59,745 bases of DNA from the IMG/VR virus record IMGVR_UViG_3300017991_000121, positions 1 through 59,745 of that record; one strand, given 5' to 3'. Shown piece after piece: positions 14,467 to 23,273 of the stretch (the stretch's first letter is position 1; each line of letters begins with the position of its first letter). The notes beneath the pieces were generated by a model, which was not told the origin of the DNA, searched no databases, and saw only the letters and a program-made list of their open reading frames with translations. The DNA comes from a virus. A program made the translations under genes and the position numbers.

Positions 14467-15882
14467 ATGGCCGCCGGACTCGGATCCATTCTTCCGCCCC
14501 TCGCTTTCCTCGACCCCATCGTGCAGGACAACACCCTGGCGCGCGAGTTTCGGGACGCTCTGTTCCCGCAGCTCCTGTTCCGCGAGGAAGCCATGCCCGA
14601 GAAGTGGGAGATCAACGTGGGCGATTCGCAGATCTTCACCCGGAGCAGCTTGCTGCCCCCGGCCGTGAAGCCGCTCACCCCCGGGACGGATCCCACGCCC
14701 AAGCAGCCGTCGTTCGAACAGTGGAGCGTCCGCGCCGAGCAGTACGGCGACTCGATGGACACCCACATGCCGTCGAGCCGCACCAGCCTGGCGCCGATCT
14801 TCGCTCGCAACGCCAAGACCCTGGGCCTCCAGGCTGGCCAGAGCCTCAACCGGGTGGCCCGTAACCGCCTGTTCTGCGCCTACACCGGCGGGGACACGGT
14901 GACCGACAATGCCGGTGCACCTTCCGCCACCCTCGTGGTCGCGAGCCTCAACGGGTTCACCACCACGATCGTCAACGGCCAGGAGGTCCCGATCAGCGGC
15001 GGCAACCCCAAGGTGGTGCGGATCAGCGGCGTGGCGGGAACCCACAACGTGATCGCGGCCGCCCCCGCCGATCCCAACAACCCCTTCGGCCCGGGTACCC
15101 TCACCCTGGCCGCGGCCACCACGTTCCTGGCAGGCGCTCGCGTCCTGGCCGTGGACGCTCCCCGGATCATCCGGGTGGGTGGTGCCGCCACCGTGGACGG
15201 CCTCACCGCCGTGTCGGCTCTTTCCCTCAAGGAGATCCGCCAGGCCATTGCCATCCTCCGGCGCAACCGGGTGCCCACCCACGCGGACGGGTACTACCAC
15301 GTCCACCTGGACCCGGTGGCCGAGTCGCAGATCTACAACGACAACGAGTTCCAGCGCCTCAACCAGGGGGTGCCGGACGGTCTGCGCTACGCCGAGTTCG
15401 CCATCGGGCGCCTCCTGGGTGCGATCTTCTTCACCAACAACGAGAGCCCCAACGTGTTCAACAGCGACCCCCTCCAGGGCGCTGGTCTGGTGGGGAGCCG
15501 CCCCCTGTCCGCGGGTTCGGCTCTGGCCAGCCCCGAGCACTACGGCGAGGTCCGCAACGCCGCGGGCGTGGGCGTGATCCGCACGATCATCACCGGCGGC
15601 GGCTCCATCATGGAGAAGTGGATCGATGAGGAGAGCGACTACCTCACCGAGGCCGGGTACGTGGGCAAGGTGGGCCAGTTCTCGGTGGTCAACAACGGGA
15701 TCCAGATCAGCACCGAGCGGATCCGGTACATCATCCGCGCCCCGCAGGACCGCCTCCAGCAGCAGGTCTCCCAGTCCTGGTCCTGGAGTGGTGACTGGGG
15801 CGTCCCCACGGACCTGCTCGGCGGCCAGACCGGCGGCCGGTACAAGCGGGCCATCGTGATCGAGAGCGGGTCGGAGGACTAG
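14467..15882 (+). CDS. major capsid protein
   Basis: A 471-residue protein with ribosome site AAGGAGA. It follows the scaffold gene and is closed by a strong terminator, as expected for the most expressed virion gene. The region about residues 275-325 (ADGYYHVHLDPVAESQIYND, then RYAEFAIGRLLGAIFFTNNE) has the 'dg.Yv.v.hP' and 'G.l.Gv.f...n' pattern seen in N4-gp56-type major capsid proteins with an HK97-like fold. There is no obvious maturation-protease gene next to it, and no N-terminal delta domain is evident. Confidence 0.8.
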   Translation: MAAGLGSILPPLAFLDPIVQDNTLAREFRDALFPQLLFREEAMPEKWEINVGDSQIFTRSSLLPPAVKPLTPGTDPTPKQPSFEQWSVRAEQYGDSMDTHMPSSRTSLAPIFARNAKTLGLQAGQSLNRVARNRLFCAYTGGDTVTDNAGAPSATLVVASLNGFTTTIVNGQEVPISGGNPKVVRISGVAGTHNVIAAAPADPNNPFGPGTLTLAAATTFLAGARVLAVDAPRIIRVGGAATVDGLTAVSALSLKEIRQAIAILRRNRVPTHADGYYHVHLDPVAESQIYNDNEFQRLNQGVPDGLRYAEFAIGRLLGAIFFTNNESPNVFNSDPLQGAGLVGSRPLSAGSALASPEHYGEVRNAAGVGVIRTIITGGGSIMEKWIDEESDYLTEAGYVGKVGQFSVVNNGIQISTERIRYIIRAPQDRLQQQVSQSWSWSGDWGVPTDLLGGQTGGRYKRAIVIESGSED

Positions 15883-15904
15883 TCCTCAACCCCTGATCGA
15901 CCCC

Positions 15905-15935
15905 AGCCCCGTAGCGGTTCGCCGCACGGGGCTTT
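15905..15935 (+). terminator. terminator after major capsid gene (UUCG loop)
   Basis: Twelve paired bases with one bulged A (15913): AGCCCCGT-GCGG (15905-15917) with CCGC-ACGGGGCT (15922-15933), closed by the stable tetraloop TTCG, then TTT. The T-tract is weak, so some read-through to 15974 is likely. A second small hairpin (GGGGG/CCCCC, 15936-15950) follows. Confidence 0.7.
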
Positions 15936-15973
15936 GGGGGTAGAACCCCCACCCTCCCGCAGGAGACAGAGAC

Positions 15974-16399
15974 ATGGCCAACCCGCGCAGCGCACAGATC
16001 GACAAGCACTCCCCCACGGACTACCTGGACCAGCTTCGGGTCATCGCCCCCGCGCTCCGTTCCGCGCTGGAGTCCAACCTTCCCCCCGTGGCCCGCGACG
16101 CCAATGTGACCGCCGTGGCCGTGGCCGCCGACACGACCGGCGCCCTGGGTGACGCCGCCGCCAAGACCGGGTTCGCCGGCGAGGTGGTCCGGGTCAACGT
16201 CACCGCTGGTGGCGCCCCCGGTGACAAGACCATCGTGGCTGGCGCTCCCGCGGCCGGCGAGGCGCAGGTTGCCTACGACGCCAACGGGATCCCCACCGTC
16301 AACTTCAACGCCGCCGACGCGGTGACGGAGTGCGAGATGGTGGCCAACCTCCTCCCCCCCAACTTCAAGGCCCTCATGGCCGAGGAGGCGGGGCCCTAA
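15974..16399 (+). CDS. putative head decoration protein
   Basis: A 141-residue protein with CAGGAGA upstream, directly after the capsid gene and its terminator. Sequence is Ala/Val/Thr/Gly-rich and beta in character (NVTAVAVAADTTGALGDAAA, EVVRVNVTAGG). No own promoter is apparent, so it probably relies on read-through, which would set its amount below that of the coat protein. Position and composition suit a capsid decoration protein. Confidence 0.5.
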   Translation: MANPRSAQIDKHSPTDYLDQLRVIAPALRSALESNLPPVARDANVTAVAVAADTTGALGDAAAKTGFAGEVVRVNVTAGGAPGDKTIVAGAPAAGEAQVAYDANGIPTVNFNAADAVTECEMVANLLPPNFKALMAEEAGP

Positions 16400-16432
16400 G
16401 CCTCGCCGCCGCGGCTCTCACCTCACCGGGTG

Positions 16433-16441
16433 TGGTAGGGT
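16433..16441 (+). promoter_or_regulatory. extended -10 promoter
   Basis: TGGTAGGGT (TG at 16433, -10 at 16436-16441). The next gene starts 21 nt later with a GGAGGA ribosome site. Confidence 0.5.
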
Positions 16442-16462
16442 TCAACCCGGAGGAACACGCAG

Positions 16463-16666
16463 ATGCCCAAGAAGCAGCCCGTCCACAAGACCAACAGCCT
16501 GTGCCGCAACGAGTGTGGCCCGTCCGCGCCGGGGGGCACTTCCCTGGGCAGCGTCCTTCCCCAGAAGGGGAGCAACACCGCCCCCAAGGGGGAGAAGCAC
16601 CCAGGCCAAGGTCACGCGGCGGCCACCGGTCCCATGAAGGCCGGGGGCGGCTCCACCGAGCAGTAG
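16463..16666 (+). CDS. small basic glycine-rich protein, 67 aa
   Basis: A 67-residue protein with no regular secondary structure: many Gly, Lys, Ser and Pro, two Cys (NSLCRNECGPS). It is a single-gene unit with its own promoter and terminator, so it is transcribed independently. A similar low-complexity basic gene lies at 41638. Function unknown; a packaged DNA-binding or virion filler protein is possible. Confidence 0.5.
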   Translation: MPKKQPVHKTNSLCRNECGPSAPGGTSLGSVLPQKGSNTAPKGEKHPGQGHAAATGPMKAGGGSTEQ

Positions 16667-16694
16667 GCTCCTCGCCCTTCCCTCCTTCAGACCG

Positions 16695-16732
16695 AGCCCC
16701 CGCCACGCCCCGCGTGCCGGGGGCTTCGTTTT
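16695..16732 (+). terminator. Rho-independent terminator
   Basis: AGCCCCCG pairs with CGGGGGCT, and inside it CACGC pairs with GCGTG around a CCC loop (16695-16725). The T-rich tail TTCGTTTT follows. This is the clearest intrinsic terminator in the window; the next promoter begins 3 nt after it. Confidence 0.8.
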
Positions 16733-16734
16733 CC

Positions 16735-16743
16735 TGGTAGACT
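16735..16743 (+). promoter_or_regulatory. extended -10 promoter
   Basis: TGGTAGACT directly after the terminator (TG at 16735, -10 at 16738-16743). The gene at 16765 follows with a CCAGGAGG site. No good -35. Confidence 0.6.
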
Positions 16744-16764
16744 GTGCGCGCCAGGAGGACACCA

Positions 16765-17313
16765 ATGCCCAACGACCCCAAGACCAGCAAGCCCGCCCCT
16801 CTCAAGGAGCAGGTGGCAGAACTCCGAACCGCCATGGACGCCAAGGACACCGAACTGGCCGCGCTCCGCGACCAAGTGACCACCCTGACCAGCAAGGTGG
16901 AGCACCTCACCAACGTGGTGACGGCCAACTCCACCCGCCTGGAGATCATGGAGGTGGCGGCTCCCGCGGAACTCCGCGCCCTCAACGCCGACGCCTTGGC
17001 GGGGATGGTCCAGGACAACCCCTATGCCCGCCTGGAGATCCTGGAGGACTGGGCCAAGAGCGCCAACAGCCAGTTCCGCAAGGGGGCAATCGTCCGCGCG
17101 GACCACGTGCCCCACCTCGTGGACTACGTGCGCCACGGACTCAAGGTGGGGATCCCCCAGGACCAGGCGGCCCAGATCGCCAAGCTCAAGGCCGAGCACG
17201 CCGCTCGGCTCGCGGCCGCCGAGGCCGAGGGACAGTTGGCCAAGGCGCAGATCGAGAGCGCCGAGGCCCGGATGGCCGCTGCACGAGCCGAGGCAATCGC
17301 CGCAGGAGGGTAA
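16765..17313 (+). CDS. coiled-coil head-tail region protein, 182 aa
   Basis: ATG at 16765, chosen because it lies 7 nt after AGGAGGAC. Residues 12-60 form a heptad-repeat coiled coil (LKEQVAELRTAMDAKDTELA, then LRDQVTTLTSKVEHLTNVVT). The middle is globular and the last 60 residues are again helical (AKLKAEHAARLAAAEAEGQL). It starts the head-completion block that runs to 20616. A second scaffold-like or neck protein is plausible. Confidence 0.55.
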   Translation: MPNDPKTSKPAPLKEQVAELRTAMDAKDTELAALRDQVTTLTSKVEHLTNVVTANSTRLEIMEVAAPAELRALNADALAGMVQDNPYARLEILEDWAKSANSQFRKGAIVRADHVPHLVDYVRHGLKVGIPQDQAAQIAKLKAEHAARLAAAEAEGQLAKAQIESAEARMAAARAEAIAAGG

Positions 17314-17316
17314 CCC

Positions 17317-17721
17317 ATGGCACTCACCCAGGAAGAACGCGCACGGACCCGGTATCACCTGGGGTTCCCCAACATCGCCGCCGGCGCGGCGCTGGCCCTG
17401 GGGTTCCCCGCGGCCGGGCATCCCGCGTACCTCCTGGAGGCCGCCATGAACGACATCGTCCCGGAGGCCGAGCCCAAGTTCAGGGAGGTGCTCCATCAAT
17501 GCGAGTGCATTGAGCGCCAGATCATGGACGCCAAGAAGCGCCTCCAGGCGGTGTCGGTGGGCGGGGTGATCCTCCGGGGGCCGGAGGAGCTTGAGGCCCT
17601 GGAGGACCAGTACGACTACTGGACCGACGCCCTCGTGGACATCTTCGGCGTCAACAAAAACCCGTTCAGCAAAAAGCACCAGCGCGTCGGCGGCGAGTAC
17701 GTCGTCATCAACCCATCGTAG
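17317..17721 (+). CDS. head completion-region protein, 134 aa
   Basis: ATG at 17317 after AGGAGG. It is helical (RARTRYHLGFPNIAAGAALA, later QCECIERQIMDAKKRLQAVS) and ends with a short hydrophobic strand. 'tRyHLGfp' at the N-terminus is a phrase I associate with conserved phage proteins encoded after the capsid gene, but I cannot name the family. Probably a head-tail connector or head-completion component. Confidence 0.55.
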   Translation: MALTQEERARTRYHLGFPNIAAGAALALGFPAAGHPAYLLEAAMNDIVPEAEPKFREVLHQCECIERQIMDAKKRLQAVSVGGVILRGPEELEALEDQYDYWTDALVDIFGVNKNPFSKKHQRVGGEYVVINPS

Positions 17722-17730
17722 GAGAACCCC

Positions 17731-17952
17731 GTGCCCGTCAACACCAACTGCATCATCCGCACCAAGGGCGCGCCCGATCCCGCGCCCGCCACCGACGATC
17801 CGCCGCCGCGGCCGTACCCGGAGGGGGACCCCTCCGAGGACTGGAAGCGGGTGGAACTGGACGCGTGGTGCCAGGACAACGGGGTCGCGGACTACCAGGA
17901 CGCCCGCACCAAGGCGGACGTGATGGACCTGATCGACGGGACGCGTGACTGA
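17731..17952 (+). CDS. small protein with SAP/HeH-like helix-extended-helix motif
   Basis: GTG at 17731 after AGGAG. A Pro-rich N-terminal linker is followed by WKRVELDAWCQDNGVADYQD and ARTKADVMDLIDG, which matches the SAP/HeH pattern (…veLkawc.enGi.dy...tKadlidli). Such motifs bind DNA or other proteins and are common in small phage genes near head-tail joining proteins. Coupled closely to its neighbours. Confidence 0.6.
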   Translation: MPVNTNCIIRTKGAPDPAPATDDPPPRPYPEGDPSEDWKRVELDAWCQDNGVADYQDARTKADVMDLIDGTRD

Positions 17953-17954
17953 TC

Positions 17955-18452
17955 ATGGGACTGGCAGGAGACACCCCCCGCTACAACGAGTGGATCGTGG
18001 CCCGCCAGATCGCGGTGGACGGGTTCGCGCCTGACCCGGACTGGGTTGCCACCCAGGACCCCCGCCTCCTGGACGGGGCCGGGAATCCTTCCCGGGCCTT
18101 CCAGGTGCCCAACCTCCCCGGCCGCCCCGCCAAGGGGTGCGCTGTAGCCGTGGTGGCAGTGGACGCAGACGGGAACGTGCAGGTCCCCGCGGGTGTGTCC
18201 GTGGACGTGGACGTGGTGGAGGTGGTCCAGTTCAGCGGTGACTACAACGACCGCGCGCCACACATCATGGCGGTGGAGGACCCCACCACCCCTCTCACGG
18301 CGTGGTCGTTCACCCTCCCCGCCGCCATCGTGGCCCGCCTCCCTGGGATCGGTGGAGCGCAGAACCAGTTCGCCTTCCGGGTGTCCGCAGCCGCGGGCGG
18401 CCCGGCGGGCGGCGAGTACCGGATCCTGGTCAAGCCCCTCGGAGGCGGATGA
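17955..18452 (+). CDS. head-tail joining region protein, 165 aa
   Basis: ATG at 17955, three bases after the previous stop. Largely beta (CAVAVVAVDADGNVQVPAGV, DVDVVEVVQFSGDYNDRAPH, WSFTLPAAIVARLPGIGG, YRILVKPL). The pattern suits a small virion beta-sandwich. ATGA-type overlap with the next gene. No family recognised. Confidence 0.5.
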   Translation: MGLAGDTPRYNEWIVARQIAVDGFAPDPDWVATQDPRLLDGAGNPSRAFQVPNLPGRPAKGCAVAVVAVDADGNVQVPAGVSVDVDVVEVVQFSGDYNDRAPHIMAVEDPTTPLTAWSFTLPAAIVARLPGIGGAQNQFAFRVSAAAGGPAGGEYRILVKPLGGG

Positions 18453-19168
18453 TGTCGTGCTGCTCCGCTTGCGGCGCACCGGGGGCAGTCACCCCGGGCG
18501 CGCCCTGCGGGGCGTGCGGCGCCATCGTTGATCCCGTCACGGGGGCAGTGGTCCCCGCCCCAGGGGTGTGCGCCCCAGGACCGGCCAACGTCCCGATCAC
18601 GGACGAGGAGTACGCCAACAGCCTGGGGGTGTGCCTTCAGGACGCGGTGGACTCGGCCCGCAAGATCCAGCACGACCTCGGCCTTCGGCCGTACCGGGTG
18701 CGCCTGGTGTGGTGGGAGCGAGACGGCCGCCAGCGGTTCACCAAGATCTACCGGGAGTTGGAGTTGACCCCGGTCCAGGTGAGCACGTTCAACGACCTGG
18801 ACTGGGAGTTGACGGAGGCGGGGATGCAGGACCAAGGGGACCTCCTCCTGTCCGAGATCTCCCCGGTCCAAGTGGACCAGGCCACCCTCCTGGGCAAGAT
18901 CGACGGCGCCGACCCACCTCCGGGGGTGGAGTTCTTCTACGAGGTCCAGCAGATCGGTCGGTGCGTAGGTACGCCGCCGATCAACCCCGGGCGGTTCACC
19001 CCCACCGCCATCCCCTACCTGGACGGGGAGCAGTTCCAGTATTTCATGGTGATCGGGTCCCAGAATCACCCCCGGGCTGCCGCGCCGGGACCGGACACCC
19101 CGGACAGGGACAACACCTTCAAGCCCGCGCGTCTCCGCAGGCGTAGGCGCGGGACCCTGCGGACGTGA
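18449..19168 (+). CDS. zinc-ribbon virion protein, 239 aa
   Basis: Starts at tandem ATGs (18449, 18452) after GGAGGCGG. The N-terminus carries a treble set of cysteines: CCSACGAPG and CGACGAI (residues 4-30), a four-Cys zinc ribbon. The rest is beta-rich (RVRLVWWERDGRQRFTKIYR, GVEFFYEVQQIGR, EQFQYFMVIGSQNH). Its place just before HK97 gp10-like and tail-completion genes suggests a neck component. Confidence 0.55.
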   Translation: MMSCCSACGAPGAVTPGAPCGACGAIVDPVTGAVVPAPGVCAPGPANVPITDEEYANSLGVCLQDAVDSARKIQHDLGLRPYRVRLVWWERDGRQRFTKIYRELELTPVQVSTFNDLDWELTEAGMQDQGDLLLSEISPVQVDQATLLGKIDGADPPPGVEFFYEVQQIGRCVGTPPINPGRFTPTAIPYLDGEQFQYFMVIGSQNHPRAAAPGPDTPDRDNTFKPARLRRRRRGTLRT

Positions 19169-19171
19169 TGG

Positions 19172-19876
19172 ATGGCGTACAAGCGGATCACCCTTCCCCA
19201 TCCCAGCCGGATGCGGGCCGCGGCCAACAAGCTGGACATGGCCACGGGCAACGCGGTGCGGATCGCCATGGTCAAGACCGCGGAGTTCGGCCTGGGCGCG
19301 GTTCGACGGACCACCCGCCAGACCAGCCCCAAGCCGATCGCCCATGGGACCTACGATCAAGCGTGGGAGATCAAGAAGACCAAGACCGGCGCCGTCCTGG
19401 GCAACAGCGCCCGGCACTCGATCTTCGTGGAGGTGGGCCGCCGCCCCGGCAAGATGCCGCCCCTGGAACCCATCCTGGAGTGGGTCAAGATCAAGCGGTT
19501 CAAGTTTGACAAGCAGGGGAAGGTGGTCAAGAAGGGCCAGGGCAAGAAGCGCAAAGGGAGCGCCAAGAAGAAGTCCCCCGGTCAAAGGGCGGCCGACAAG
19601 GCCCAGCGAGATCTGGCCGCCAAGTACGGTCCCACGGGGAGCGGGGGCGGACCCCAAGCCCCCAAGAAGCCCAAGGGGGCCAAGAAGCCAAGCAAGGCCG
19701 CCCTCCGAAAGGCTGAGCACCAGGAGGCGTTCGCCTGGATGGTGGCGCGGGCCATCGGTAAGCGGGGGACGCAGGGGCGGTACGTTCTCCTGCGCACCAT
19801 GCCGCGGATCCAGAAGTACGCCAAGCGCGAGATCAACCGCCAACTGGGCAAGGCCCTCAAGAAGCTCACCCCATGA
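19172..19876 (+). CDS. head-tail connector / HK97 gp10-like protein
   Basis: A 234-residue protein. The central phrase NSARHSIFVEVGRRPGKMPP followed by LEPILEWVK matches the HK97 gp10 family ('n...YA.fvE.Gt....mpp.pfl...v'). The N-terminal helix (LDMATGNAVRIAMVKTAEFG) also fits. A basic Lys-rich insert (about residues 110-165) is an addition to the usual domain. The final ATGA overlaps the tail-completion gene. It is expected at the head-tail interface. Confidence 0.65.
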   Translation: MAYKRITLPHPSRMRAAANKLDMATGNAVRIAMVKTAEFGLGAVRRTTRQTSPKPIAHGTYDQAWEIKKTKTGAVLGNSARHSIFVEVGRRPGKMPPLEPILEWVKIKRFKFDKQGKVVKKGQGKKRKGSAKKKSPGQRAADKAQRDLAAKYGPTGSGGGPQAPKKPKGAKKPSKAALRKAEHQEAFAWMVARAIGKRGTQGRYVLLRTMPRIQKYAKREINRQLGKALKKLTP

Positions 19877-20616
19877 CTGACCAGCACCACCAGCACGAGA
19901 ACGCGGACGGCACCACCGTTCCATGGGATGGGGAGCACGACGGTGTCCGCCAGATCATCCCCCCGGGCCAGAACGAGGGGCTGTCCCCCCGCCTGTTCGT
20001 GGACGACCTCACCGCCCTCCAGGTGGGCATGGCGGACATCCTCACCAGCCTCACGTTCACCACGATCGACCGCAAGGCCCTCCTGGAGGACCGGCGGGTG
20101 GAGGCCAACGAGATGCGGGTGGAACGGGTGTTCCTGGACTGGCCGGACACGGAGGACGACCAAGTCCCCGTCCCCAGCGCCACCGTGATGGCCCCGGACG
20201 CGCAGGACATCGAGTTGGCGGGTCCCCTGAGTGGCCGCCAACTGCTGGAGGACACCGTGGGGGTGTACGGGGAGGGGACGGTCCTCCGCCATCTGGGGGA
20301 GGTGTCCACCACGATCCAGGTGGTGTTCTGGGTGGCCCACAAGGACGAGCGGGCCGCGGTGCGCCGGGAGATGATCAACGCGTTCATCGCAGAGCCCGAC
20401 GACGAGCGCGGAGGGCGGCGGGTCACCGTCCCCGAATACTTTGACCGGGTGGCGCGGTTCTCACTGCGAGACGTGGCCTACCAGGACAACCCCACGGATG
20501 CCCGGCAGAAGATCTGGCCCCTGGTGGCCCGCTTCGACGCCGACATCCAGTTGGTCAAACTGGTCCAGGCGCCCGCCACCCTCCTTGTGCCGCGGATCGA
20601 CGTACAGGCCACGTGA
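19873..20616 (+). CDS. tail completion/terminator protein
   Basis: A 247-residue protein immediately before the sheath gene, the usual site of the tail terminator. It has an acidic/His-rich start, a strand-helix core (TSLTFTTIDRKALLEDRRVE), and the phrase TTIQVVFWVAHKDERAAVRR, which suits the compact alpha/beta fold of gpU- or gp37-type terminators. The identification rests mainly on gene order. Confidence 0.5.
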   Translation: MTDQHHQHENADGTTVPWDGEHDGVRQIIPPGQNEGLSPRLFVDDLTALQVGMADILTSLTFTTIDRKALLEDRRVEANEMRVERVFLDWPDTEDDQVPVPSATVMAPDAQDIELAGPLSGRQLLEDTVGVYGEGTVLRHLGEVSTTIQVVFWVAHKDERAAVRREMINAFIAEPDDERGGRRVTVPEYFDRVARFSLRDVAYQDNPTDARQKIWPLVARFDADIQLVKLVQAPATLLVPRIDVQAT

Positions 20617-20620
20617 GCAC

Positions 20621-20655
20621 TTGACGCGACAGGCGGCGCCGTGCTGGGTTAGACT
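20621..20655 (+). promoter_or_regulatory. promoter for tail sheath operon
   Basis: Perfect actinobacterial-type -35 TTGACG (20621-20626) and -10 TAGACT (20650-20655), but the spacer is 23 bp, longer than the usual 17-19. The ATG is 43 nt downstream with GCAGGAGA. Confidence 0.5.
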
Positions 20656-20697
20656 TGCCGGCGGCGCCCCACCCGACCCAGCAGGAGACACCCCACC

Positions 20698-23238
20698 ATG
20701 GCAGGATTCAAGCGCGTATTCGTTCAGTTCCCCGGCTTCAACATCCTCGGGAACATCGAGAGCGTCAACACGATCGACATTCCCCCTCCCGCTGCGCCCC
20801 TGGGCGCGGGTGTGGGCGTCACGGCAGTCATCGGGGAGTTCGAACGCGGCCCGGTCAACACCCCCCTCCGCGTGTTCGGCGGGAGTGACCTGGAGGCCAC
20901 CTTCGGGGGCTTCGGCCACACCTACAACGGGGAGACCAACCAGCTCCCAGTGGCCGCCAAGTCGGCCGGATCCGACACCGACAACTTCTGGAACGGCAAC
21001 GGGTTCATCGCCCTGCGCAACAAGCGGTTCAGCGGCCTGATCCTGGTGCGGGTGGACAACTCCCCCGGGACCGTGTCCTTCAGCCGCCTGGCGTGCGTGG
21101 TGGGCGGCCGAGGGCCGTTCGAACTGGTCAACGGCGACACCGTGGACATCTCGGTGGACGGCGCAGCGCCGGTCACCGGCACGTTCCTGGGCACCAAGGG
21201 GATCCTCACCGGCGTGGGTGGCGTGTACCCCACGGGTTTCGTGGGGGGCGAGACCCTGGAGGTGAGCGTGGACGGAGGCCCCACCCGGGTGATCACGTTC
21301 ACCGCCGCCGATCAGACCGTGTTCCAGGTGCGGGACCGGATCAACGCGGTCCTGGCCGCCGACGTGGCCTTCGAAGTGGGCGGCGAACTGGAACTGCGCT
21401 CCCTGGTGGAGGGGTACAGTGGCACCATCGAGGTGATCGGCGGAACCGCGGTGGCCACCTTCGGCCTCCCGTTCCCTCCGGTCCAGCAGTTGGACACGGT
21501 CACGATCAACAGCAACACCGGCGGTGGCGCGTTCACCCTGCGCACCACGGTGGTGATCGACGGGGTGAGCACGGACTTCGACGCCACCTACGTGGCCGGC
21601 GCTCTGGACACCCCTGCCGTGGTACGGGACAACCTCCTGCTCGCGGCACAGGGGCTTGGAGTCCCGGGTGTCACCTACGCCACCAGCGGCGTGGCCGATA
21701 TGACGGTGGAGGGGGACGTGAACGTTCCGTTCACCACCTCCGTGGTCGCAGAGCCGGCCGGCGGCGACATGACTATTGCCCTCACCACCCCGGGGGTGTT
21801 CTCCCTGGGGGTGGGTACGGGCAACGTGGCCAACCTCCTCCTGGTGACCCAGGCCGAGGTGGCGTCCATCCTGGGCGCCCTGGCGGGCGTGGCCGTGGAC
21901 GCCAACCCGGACGGCAACCTGCGGATCTGCGCCACCACCACCCCGGCCACCGGGTCCATCCTGATCGCCGGAACGAGCACCGGCGCTGCGGCCCTGGGGC
22001 TCACCACGGGGACCACCGTGTTCGCCAACGTGGGCACGGAGACCGTGATCCCCGCAGGAACCCGCGTGCGGGACGTGACCAGCGGTGCCCTGTGGGTGAC
22101 CCTGGAGGACACCACGGTCCCCGCCAACCAGAGCAGCGCCCTGGACATCAAGGTGCGCCCGGGTGTGGACGACGACACCACCCCCACGGCCGCCATCGGT
22201 GACCTGTCGGAGTTGGTGGACACCCTCCTGGATGGGTTCTCCGTCACCAACGCGGCGGCTCTGTCTCGTCTCACCGCGGCCCAGATGGACGTGCGGTACC
22301 TGGAGGCGATCGACACCACGATCGACGTGAGCGGGGTCCCCCACGACATCAACATCATGTACTCGGCGCGTACCAGCGAGCGGATCATGCAGAAGCTCCG
22401 GGACAACGCCCTCCAGGCCACGGCCACGGGCCACCGAGCCCGCAAGGCCGTGGTGTCTCCCCCGATCGCCACCAGCCGCGCCGACGCCAAGGCGGCCAGC
22501 GGGGTCGGGGTGGGCAACGTGGGCCGTGAGCAGCGGGTGTTCTACGCCTTCCCCGGCCTGATCACGTTCATCCCCGAGATCGCCGCCAAGGGGGAACTGG
22601 GCGGCCCCGGGTTCACCGACGACGGGGTGATCCAGGCGCGGTCGGACGGGTTCTACGCGAGCGTGGGTTCCATCCTGCCGCCCGAGGAGAACCGCGGCCA
22701 GCAGTTGAGCGACACCAACTACGGCCCCCTCAACGCCCTGGGCCTGGAGGACGCCTACAACAAGGAGCAGGGCGGAATCGGCCTCACGATCGATGACTAC
22801 ATCGACTTCAAGGCCAACGGGATCATCGCCCCCCGCACCGACCGCGTGGCGGGGATCGTGTTCCAGAGCGACGTGACTTCGGTCCAGCCGGCCACCCAGC
22901 CCGCGCTGGTGGACGCCAAGCGCCGTTTCATGGGCGACTTCCTGATCGACTCGTTCAGCGACATCGGGGTGGGGTACGTCAAGAAGCTCAACACCCCCGT
23001 GCGCCGGCGGGCCCTCCTGGGCACCCTCAACGGATTCCTGGAGCAGCTCCAGAGCGCCAACCAGCCGGAGTCCTCCCGGATCGAGGACTTCAACGTGGTG
23101 GACGACACCACGGAGGAACAGCGCGGCCAGGGGTTCCAGATCATCTCCATCGCGGTGCGCCTGTTCGCATCCATGGACTTCATCGTGTTCCGCACCACGG
23201 TTGGCACTACCGTCAACGTGGAGGAGATCAGCAGCTAA
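20698..23238 (+). CDS. contractile tail sheath protein
   Basis: An 846-residue protein. The N-terminal 100 residues (PGFNILGNIESVNTIDIPPP, VGVTAVIGEFERGPVNTP) and the C-terminal 200 (YIDFKANGIIAPRTDRVAGI, RRFMGDFLIDSFSDIGVGYV) carry the usual features of phage sheath proteins. RQ and ERG-type phrases such as GEFERGPVNTP are typical. Sheaths are commonly 400-550 residues. The excess here is a beta-rich insertion of about 350 residues (roughly 130-480), presumably displayed on the outer surface. It is followed directly by the tube gene, which fixes the assignment. Confidence 0.85.
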   Translation: MAGFKRVFVQFPGFNILGNIESVNTIDIPPPAAPLGAGVGVTAVIGEFERGPVNTPLRVFGGSDLEATFGGFGHTYNGETNQLPVAAKSAGSDTDNFWNGNGFIALRNKRFSGLILVRVDNSPGTVSFSRLACVVGGRGPFELVNGDTVDISVDGAAPVTGTFLGTKGILTGVGGVYPTGFVGGETLEVSVDGGPTRVITFTAADQTVFQVRDRINAVLAADVAFEVGGELELRSLVEGYSGTIEVIGGTAVATFGLPFPPVQQLDTVTINSNTGGGAFTLRTTVVIDGVSTDFDATYVAGALDTPAVVRDNLLLAAQGLGVPGVTYATSGVADMTVEGDVNVPFTTSVVAEPAGGDMTIALTTPGVFSLGVGTGNVANLLLVTQAEVASILGALAGVAVDANPDGNLRICATTTPATGSILIAGTSTGAAALGLTTGTTVFANVGTETVIPAGTRVRDVTSGALWVTLEDTTVPANQSSALDIKVRPGVDDDTTPTAAIGDLSELVDTLLDGFSVTNAAALSRLTAAQMDVRYLEAIDTTIDVSGVPHDINIMYSARTSERIMQKLRDNALQATATGHRARKAVVSPPIATSRADAKAASGVGVGNVGREQRVFYAFPGLITFIPEIAAKGELGGPGFTDDGVIQARSDGFYASVGSILPPEENRGQQLSDTNYGPLNALGLEDAYNKEQGGIGLTIDDYIDFKANGIIAPRTDRVAGIVFQSDVTSVQPATQPALVDAKRRFMGDFLIDSFSDIGVGYVKKLNTPVRRRALLGTLNGFLEQLQSANQPESSRIEDFNVVDDTTEEQRGQGFQIISIAVRLFASMDFIVFRTTVGTTVNVEEISS

Positions 23239-23273
23239 GGCCGCCGCGCCGCCCACCCGCAGGAGACTGAAAC

